From contig JAXGYZ010000005.1 in the NCBI GenBank assembly GCA_040772005.1, positions 62,001-126,000 of the forward strand: 64,000 bases of DNA, in the 5' to 3' direction. The translations under genes were made by a program, and so were the position numbers. Below the pieces are notes generated by a model that worked only from the letters and a program-made list of their open reading frames with translations, was not told where the DNA came from and made no database searches. Source of the DNA: MWBF01 sp040772005. GTDB taxonomy: Bacteria > Chloroflexota > Anaerolineae > CG2-30-64-16. Below, in pieces: positions 59,836 to 64,000 of this stretch (within the stretch, counting starts at the first letter, position 1; the number at the start of each line of letters is the position of its first letter).

Positions 59836-60534
59836 ATGCAACTCGTTCACAAGGGAGCTGTGGCAGCGGTGCTGCTGGGAGCGGTGCTCGTGGCTGCGTG
59901 CCTGCCGGCCGCAGACTCGCCCGGCATGACAGTGCAGGGCACGACGAACTTCGACGATCTGGCGGTCAGCGACCTGGCGGTTGGGGGCAACCTGGCGGTC
60001 GCCGGCGCACTGACCGCGGTCGGCGGGCCGGTGAGCCTGGGCGCCGCGGAGGTCAGCCTGGGCGATGTGGCTCTCGCGGGCAACGGCACACAGATCAGCG
60101 TGCGCGACGCGGAACAGGTGGTCGAACTGGGCAACACGGATGCGGGCATCGCGCTGCGCATCGACGCGGCCACGAGCCGGTTGGTGGCGAGCGAACTCGT
60201 GCTCACGGCCCGCCGCGATGTTGTGGCCGGGGCTGAGGACTGTCTCCTGACCGGCGCAGACACGCTGGCGTTTGTCCACAACGGCGGCGCGATCTCTGCG
60301 GTCACGTGCAGCCTGCCCGCGGCGGCCGCGGGGCGGAACTTCTGCTTCTATGTCGCGGCCGCGCAATCGCTGTACGTGGACCCGGCAGCCGGCGACCAGA
60401 TTGCCGGGCTGACCAACGCAGCGGGCGACCGCATTGCGACGAGCACGCCCGGCCACTCCGTCTGCCTGGTCGCGCTCGACAACACGACCTGGGCCGCGTA
60501 CGCCACCACGGGCACATGGGCGGATGCAGATTAG
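59836..60534 (+). CDS. Lipoprotein-like protein with repetitive beta motifs, in phage module
   Basis: A 232-residue protein; ATG 59836 has GGAGGGG upstream. The N-terminus MQLVHKGAVAAVLLGAVLVA is followed by AC, making a lipobox-type signal peptide (LVAAC). The rest has short repeated VAG/VSLG strands (LAVSDLAVGGNLAVAGALTAVGGPVSLG) like beta-helical fibre proteins, then a compact C-terminal domain. A secreted lipoprotein between portal and capsid genes is unusual. It may be a decoration or tail fibre-like protein with a chance hydrophobic start, or a host-derived addition. No named family was recognised. The stop lies inside the next repeat. Confidence 0.6.
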   Translation: MQLVHKGAVAAVLLGAVLVAACLPAADSPGMTVQGTTNFDDLAVSDLAVGGNLAVAGALTAVGGPVSLGAAEVSLGDVALAGNGTQISVRDAEQVVELGNTDAGIALRIDAATSRLVASELVLTARRDVVAGAEDCLLTGADTLAFVHNGGAISAVTCSLPAAAAGRNFCFYVAAAQSLYVDPAAGDQIAGLTNAAGDRIATSTPGHSVCLVALDNTTWAAYATTGTWADAD

Positions 60535-60660
60535 GTTGGAGGTTGAAAGGTTGCAGGTTACAGGTTAGAGAGGGACAGTGTGCAAGCTGAGAATCTCGCA
60601 CTCACAGGTCCTCCACGGACGAACCTGCAACTTGCAACCTAGGAACCTGAAACTCGCAGA
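60533..60660. repeat. ggttgcaggtt spaced inverted arms
   Basis: The left arm (60533-60570) has aggttggaggttgaaaggtt and ggttacaggtt. The right arm (60622-60655) has aacctgcaacttgcaacc and aacctgaaactc. The left arm includes the stop codon (TAG, 60532-60534) of the lipoprotein-like gene. Confidence 0.75.
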
Positions 60661-60670
60661 GGGAGGTGAC

Positions 60671-62632
60671 ATGGCTGCGACGTATCGCGTAATCCTGATC
60701 CGGCCCGGGGTGTGGCAGGGGAAGGGGCTGCACTGCCCGGCGGAGGTGCTGCGGCGGAATGTGGCGAAGTTCGAGGGACTGGCGAGCTTCCTCAATCCGC
60801 TGCCGCCCGTGCCGGGCCAGCACGGCTACCCGATGCTGGAGCGGCTGGCCGGCATGGTCGAGCACGCGGCATGGGATGAGGGGCTGCACGCGATCGTGGC
60901 GGATTACCGGCTGGCCGACACGGACGCAGCGCGCACCGTGGGCCGGCTGATCGACGGGGGGCTGGCGGCACGGGCCGCGGGTCGGGCCGCACCGGACATC
61001 GGACTGAGCGCGGTTCCGTGGGTGCGGCTGGGTCCGGCGGGGCCGGACGGCCTGCGGGAGGTGCTCGATATCGTGAAGGTGGACCAGGTGGATGCGGTGT
61101 ATCGGCCCGCCGCGGGCGGGGCGTTCACCGCCAGGCTCACAGACTCTATGGAGGGGGACAACATGGCACACGGGGAAACGCAGTTGGCAGCCGGCACGGT
61201 GCCGGCAGACGAGGCCGGGCTGACGCAACGCGTGGCGCTGACGAGCCACGACAGCTTCGAGGGGATGCAGCCTGCGGCCGCAGCCGCCGCGGATGTGCAG
61301 TCGGCCGCGCTGGTGGAGGCGCTGCGCGGGAGCCTGCTGGAGACGCGGCTGGCTGCCAGCGGGCTGCCCGGCCCGTTCCAGGCGCTCGTGCGCAGCGGCC
61401 TGCCCGTGGAGTGGACGGCCGCAGACCTCGATGCCCGCATCCGGCAGGTGCGCGCGGCCTGGGCCGCAGAAGAAGGCCGCCATGCCGTCCAGGGCACGCG
61501 GCCGCTGGCCGGGGAGAATCGCATCACGGGCATGGCGAGCGGGCTGGACCACGTCGCGGAGGCACTGGCCGCGCTGGTCGAGGGGCGCAGCCCGCGGCAG
61601 GGCGTGGCCCGGCTGTCGGGCATCCGCGAGGCCTACCTGCTGCTCAGCGGCGACCGCGAGATGACCGGGCAGTTCCAGGCCGAACAGGTGACGCTGGCGA
61701 ACGTCAACAGCACCACCATGGCTAACCTAGTGGCGGATGTGCTCAACAAGGCCATCACCCGCGAGTTTCAGCAGTACCCGCGCTGGTGGGAAGGGTTCGT
61801 CACGAAGGAAAACTTCAGCTCGCTCCAGGATGTCAAGTGGGTGCTGCTGGGCGGCGTCGGTGAGCTGCCTGCGGTCAACGAGGGTGCGGCCTACACCGAA
61901 CTGACGTGGGACGATGCGGCTGAGACCGCGAGCTGGCAGAAGCGCGGCGGCTACCTGGGCCTCACGCTGGAGGCCATCGACAAGGACGACACCGCGCGGC
62001 TGCGGAGTGCGCCGCGCGCGCTGGCACAGGCCGCGTGGCTCACGCTGGGCAAGACCATCGCGGCCATCTTCACGGCCAATGCGGGCGTCGGGCCAAACCT
62101 GAGCGACGGCAAGGCGTTGTTCCATGCGGACCATGACAACCTGGGCACGGCCGCGCTCGATGCGACGAGCTGGGCTGCCGCCAAGCTGGCGATGCGCCAG
62201 CAGACGGAGCTGCACAGCGGCGAGCGGCTGGGCTGGCTGACCACGCCCCGGTTCCTGCTCGTGCCGCCGGAACTGGAGAACACCGCGCTGACCCTGCTCG
62301 CCAGCGAGAACCTGCCCGGCACGGCGAATAACGACATCAACCCGGAGGCGGAGGGCAGCACGCGCGACGCGCGCCTGGACGCGGCCCGGCGGCGCATCGT
62401 CGTGGTGGACCTGTGGACCGATACGAACAACTGGGCCGCGGTGGCCGACCCGCGGCTCTATCCGACCATCGGACTGGGGTTCCGCTACGGCGAGACGCCG
62501 GAACTTTTCTCGGTCGCCTCGCCCACGTCGGGCCTGATGTTCACGAACGACGTGCTGCCGATCAAGGTGCGCTGGGTGTATGCCGCGGGGCCGCAAGACT
62601 ACCGCGGGCTGTATAAGGCGAATGTTGCGTAA
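60671..62632 (+). CDS. Prohead protease-capsid fusion (S78-like protease plus Mu gpT-like major capsid protein)
   Basis: A 653-residue protein; ATG 60671 has GGGAGGTGAC directly upstream. The N-terminal 160 residues look like a phage prohead protease: RPGVWQGKGLHCPAEVLRRN, His51 (GQHGYP), Ser113 (DIGLSAVPW) and VDQVDAVYRPAAGG. A variable helical linker, possibly scaffold-like (about 165-310), follows. The C-terminal 330 residues resemble Mu gpT-type major capsid proteins (TMANLVADVLNKAITREFQQ, YPRWWEGFVTKENFSSLQDV, LSDGKALFHADHDNLGT). Protease and capsid are usually separate genes. After self-cleavage the capsid part would assemble into the head shell. Confidence 0.75.
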   Translation: MAATYRVILIRPGVWQGKGLHCPAEVLRRNVAKFEGLASFLNPLPPVPGQHGYPMLERLAGMVEHAAWDEGLHAIVADYRLADTDAARTVGRLIDGGLAARAAGRAAPDIGLSAVPWVRLGPAGPDGLREVLDIVKVDQVDAVYRPAAGGAFTARLTDSMEGDNMAHGETQLAAGTVPADEAGLTQRVALTSHDSFEGMQPAAAAAADVQSAALVEALRGSLLETRLAASGLPGPFQALVRSGLPVEWTAADLDARIRQVRAAWAAEEGRHAVQGTRPLAGENRITGMASGLDHVAEALAALVEGRSPRQGVARLSGIREAYLLLSGDREMTGQFQAEQVTLANVNSTTMANLVADVLNKAITREFQQYPRWWEGFVTKENFSSLQDVKWVLLGGVGELPAVNEGAAYTELTWDDAAETASWQKRGGYLGLTLEAIDKDDTARLRSAPRALAQAAWLTLGKTIAAIFTANAGVGPNLSDGKALFHADHDNLGTAALDATSWAAAKLAMRQQTELHSGERLGWLTTPRFLLVPPELENTALTLLASENLPGTANNDINPEAEGSTRDARLDAARRRIVVVDLWTDTNNWAAVADPRLYPTIGLGFRYGETPELFSVASPTSGLMFTNDVLPIKVRWVYAAGPQDYRGLYKANVA

Positions 62633-62655
62633 GCGCAACACCGTGGCATAGACCG

Positions 62656-62728
62656 CCTCACCCCCCGGCCCCCTCTCCTGAAGTGCATGCTCGCATGCAC
62701 TTCAGGAGAGGGGTGGGCGGGGGTGAGG
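62656..62728. repeat. Long palindrome (cctcaccccc family) between capsid and adaptor genes
   Basis: The inner stem ctctcctgaagtgcatgc pairs perfectly with its complement around a 2-nt loop. The outer cctcacccccc and gggggtgagg arms also pair, giving a stem of about 35 bp. Confidence 0.88.
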
Positions 62729-62749
62729 TTAGGCCGTAAAGGAGGAACG

Positions 62750-63433
62750 ATGACAACACTGGCTCAACTGCGCGGGCAGGTGCGGCTGGCGCTGGCCGAC
62801 GAGACGACCTGGCCGGATGCCGCGCTCGACGCGTACATCGTGGCCGGCATCCGACTTTACTCGGCGCACTTCCCGCGTTGGCAGCGCGCGACGCTGACGC
62901 TGGTCGCAGGGCAGCAGGCCTATGACCTGCCCGGCGGCAATGGGTTGCAGGCCGTGGTGCGCGTCGAGTATCCGGCCGCGGCGCGACCGGCCCGCTGTTT
63001 GACCTGGGCGGACGAGGATGCTGCCATCTTCCGCATGGGCGGGCCGGTCTATGCGGTGCGCGGGGTGGCGGAGGATCCTGCGCCGGAGAGCGCGACTTCC
63101 GGACAGATCGTTTTTGCGGAGCTGGTGTGCGACGGCGAGATGGCCATCGTGGATTACTTGACCGGCCACGCGCTGCCTGCGACGGGCGATGCGGTCCTCA
63201 CCGTCCCGGATGCACACCTGGAGGCCGTTACGGCTTATGTGCAGTACGCGGCGCAGTGGCAGGCGGTCGTCGCGGCCGAGGCCGATGTCAGCGCGGATGG
63301 CGGCCTGGCGCTCGGCCTGCTCAAGGACGCGGCGGCCCAGGCCTGGCAGCATTACCGGGCGGTGTTGGACCGGCTTGCCTGGCTCGGCCCGACCTTCCAG
63401 CCGCCGGTCGCGCTGCCGGTGTGGGAGCTATAA
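62750..63433 (+). CDS. Phage head-tail adaptor-like protein
   Basis: A 227-residue protein; AAAGGAGGAA precedes the ATG. The N-terminal segment LAQLRGQVRLALADETTWPDAALDAYIVAGIRLYS (a DNA-packaging/adaptor-like helical pattern: short helices and W-x-D-x-x-L) and ATLTLVAGQQAYDLPGGNGL are typical of gp6-like or DUF6682-type adaptors that sit between capsid and tail genes. The C-terminal half is helical with conserved AAQAWQHYRAVL. By position it is the head completion or adaptor protein joining portal and tail. Family assignment is by position and pattern. Confidence 0.65.
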   Translation: MTTLAQLRGQVRLALADETTWPDAALDAYIVAGIRLYSAHFPRWQRATLTLVAGQQAYDLPGGNGLQAVVRVEYPAAARPARCLTWADEDAAIFRMGGPVYAVRGVAEDPAPESATSGQIVFAELVCDGEMAIVDYLTGHALPATGDAVLTVPDAHLEAVTAYVQYAAQWQAVVAAEADVSADGGLALGLLKDAAAQAWQHYRAVLDRLAWLGPTFQPPVALPVWEL

Positions 63434-63465
63434 GAACCCCACATTGGACGGGTTGGCCGGGCGGT

Positions 63466-63492
63466 GTAGGACGGGTTGCCAACCCGTCCTAC
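63466..63492. repeat. 27-bp palindrome (gtaggacgggtt family)
   Basis: gtaggacgggtt, gcc, aacccgtcctac. The same core occurs between cysK and cysE (15812-15852). Confidence 0.85.
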
Positions 63493-63516
63493 TGGCACAG
63501 ATTGAGGAGGAATCAC

Positions 63517-64000
63517 ATGACATGGCAACCGGACCCCCGCACGGGCTGGGGGCGGGTGGCGGAGAGCATCGGAGCGCGCACGCTGCTGGTGCTGCGCTCC
63601 GTGCTCCAGGTCGCGCCGGGCGGCATCATCCGGTTCGGCAAGACGGCGTACTCCGACGACACGCACCGGGGCTTCTGGATCGGCGTGGACGGCAACGGCG
63701 CCGCGCAGCTGAACATCGGCGGGCCGGACCGCTCGCTGAAGTGGACGGGCAGCGACCTGGTCATTCGCGGGGCATTCTACACGCCGACCGTGGCAATGGA
63801 CGAGGCAGGGTTGGCACTTCGGGAAGGCGATGGGATGAGTAATCGCCTGCGCTACGTCACCGCAGAGGGGGAGGACGTGGCCGCGTTGCAGGCGACGGCG
63901 GACGGCGGGCCCTGGGTCAGCCTCGCGACGGCCCAGCCCGCGCCCGCGGAGAACGGCCGGCTGGACCTGGAAGTAGACGGCGATTTCGGCGCGAACGTGC
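63517..64000 (+). CDS. Phage tail or fibre-type protein, N-terminal part (runs off right edge)
   Basis: Open from ATG 63517 (GAGGAGGAA upstream) to the window end, 161 codons. The segment IIRFGKTAYSDDTHRGFWIG, VDGNGAAQLNIGGPDRSLKW and TGSDLVIRGAFYTP resembles the GFWIG.DG....IG.....LKW.G..L.I.G pattern of phage tail and fibre proteins. A second domain begins near ALREGDGMSNRLRY. It is probably a tail tip or host-contact protein. The rest of the tail region lies outside the window. Confidence 0.65.
   Translation, partial: MTWQPDPRTGWGRVAESIGARTLLVLRSVLQVAPGGIIRFGKTAYSDDTHRGFWIGVDGNGAAQLNIGGPDRSLKWTGSDLVIRGAFYTPTVAMDEAGLALREGDGMSNRLRYVTAEGEDVAALQATADGGPWVSLATAQPAPAENGRLDLEVDGDFGANV

Overview
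The window is about 65% GC and looks like a chromosomal piece of a Chloroflexota bacterium, possibly an Anaerolineae-like lineage. This is inferred from several traits: cohesin and dockerin modules on secreted beta-helix proteins, very large secreted subtilases with DNRLRE-type C-terminal modules, a Ras-like GTPase beside two-component genes, a PrsW-type protease and a minimal Flp-like pilin. No rRNA, tRNA or CRISPR array was seen.

Left part (1-15 kb): after a partial SGNH hydrolase, a minus-strand block encodes six secreted proteins. Two giant beta-helix proteins end in a carboxypeptidase-regulatory-like segment plus a dockerin (8629-13602 and 4167-8429). Four smaller proteins carry one cohesin domain each (451-4097), and two of these have C-terminal membrane anchors. 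A NarL/FixJ-type response regulator lies upstream. No polysaccharide hydrolase is present, so this looks like a non-cellulosomal cohesin-dockerin surface complex. The whole block is bracketed by about 100-bp inverted repeats.

15-31 kb: cysE and cysK (with a terminator-like hairpin in the cysK leader), then three consecutive giant secreted subtilases. Two of these share a perfect consensus promoter and a long leader containing a full anti-16S sequence. 31-42 kb: accessory and housekeeping genes on both strands, including a zinc-ribbon coiled-coil protein, a glycosyltransferase, a small Flp-like pilin, comF, a frameshifted PIN toxin locus, MFS transporters, a LysM protein, a PrsW protease and Fe/Mn superoxide dismutase.

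42-47 kb: a compact signalling cluster of OmpR-type regulator, 40-residue-repeat coiled-coil protein, membrane protein with a Roadblock-like domain and SH3 domain, Ras/Rab-like GTPase, and PAS histidine kinase. 47-56 kb: MscL, ferritin-VIT1 fusion, MoeA-PBP fusion, a candidate small RNA, rplI, a repeat-laden GT-C-like membrane protein and an RluE-like pseudouridine synthase. 56-64 kb (running off the edge): a phage head module (DUF5681-like protein, terminase, portal, lipoprotein-like protein, protease-capsid fusion, adaptor, tail-type protein) behind a promoter that contains a perfect LexA-type palindrome.

The intergenic DNA is unusual. There are two copies of a 172-173 bp MITE with perfect 9-bp target duplications, several short palindromic families, and a class of spacers built of two inverted arms of degenerate 7-9 bp repeats. 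Some repeats supply the stop codon of the upstream gene, some supply the -35 box of a neighbouring promoter, and some have entered reading frames, notably the terminase and the GT-C-like protein.
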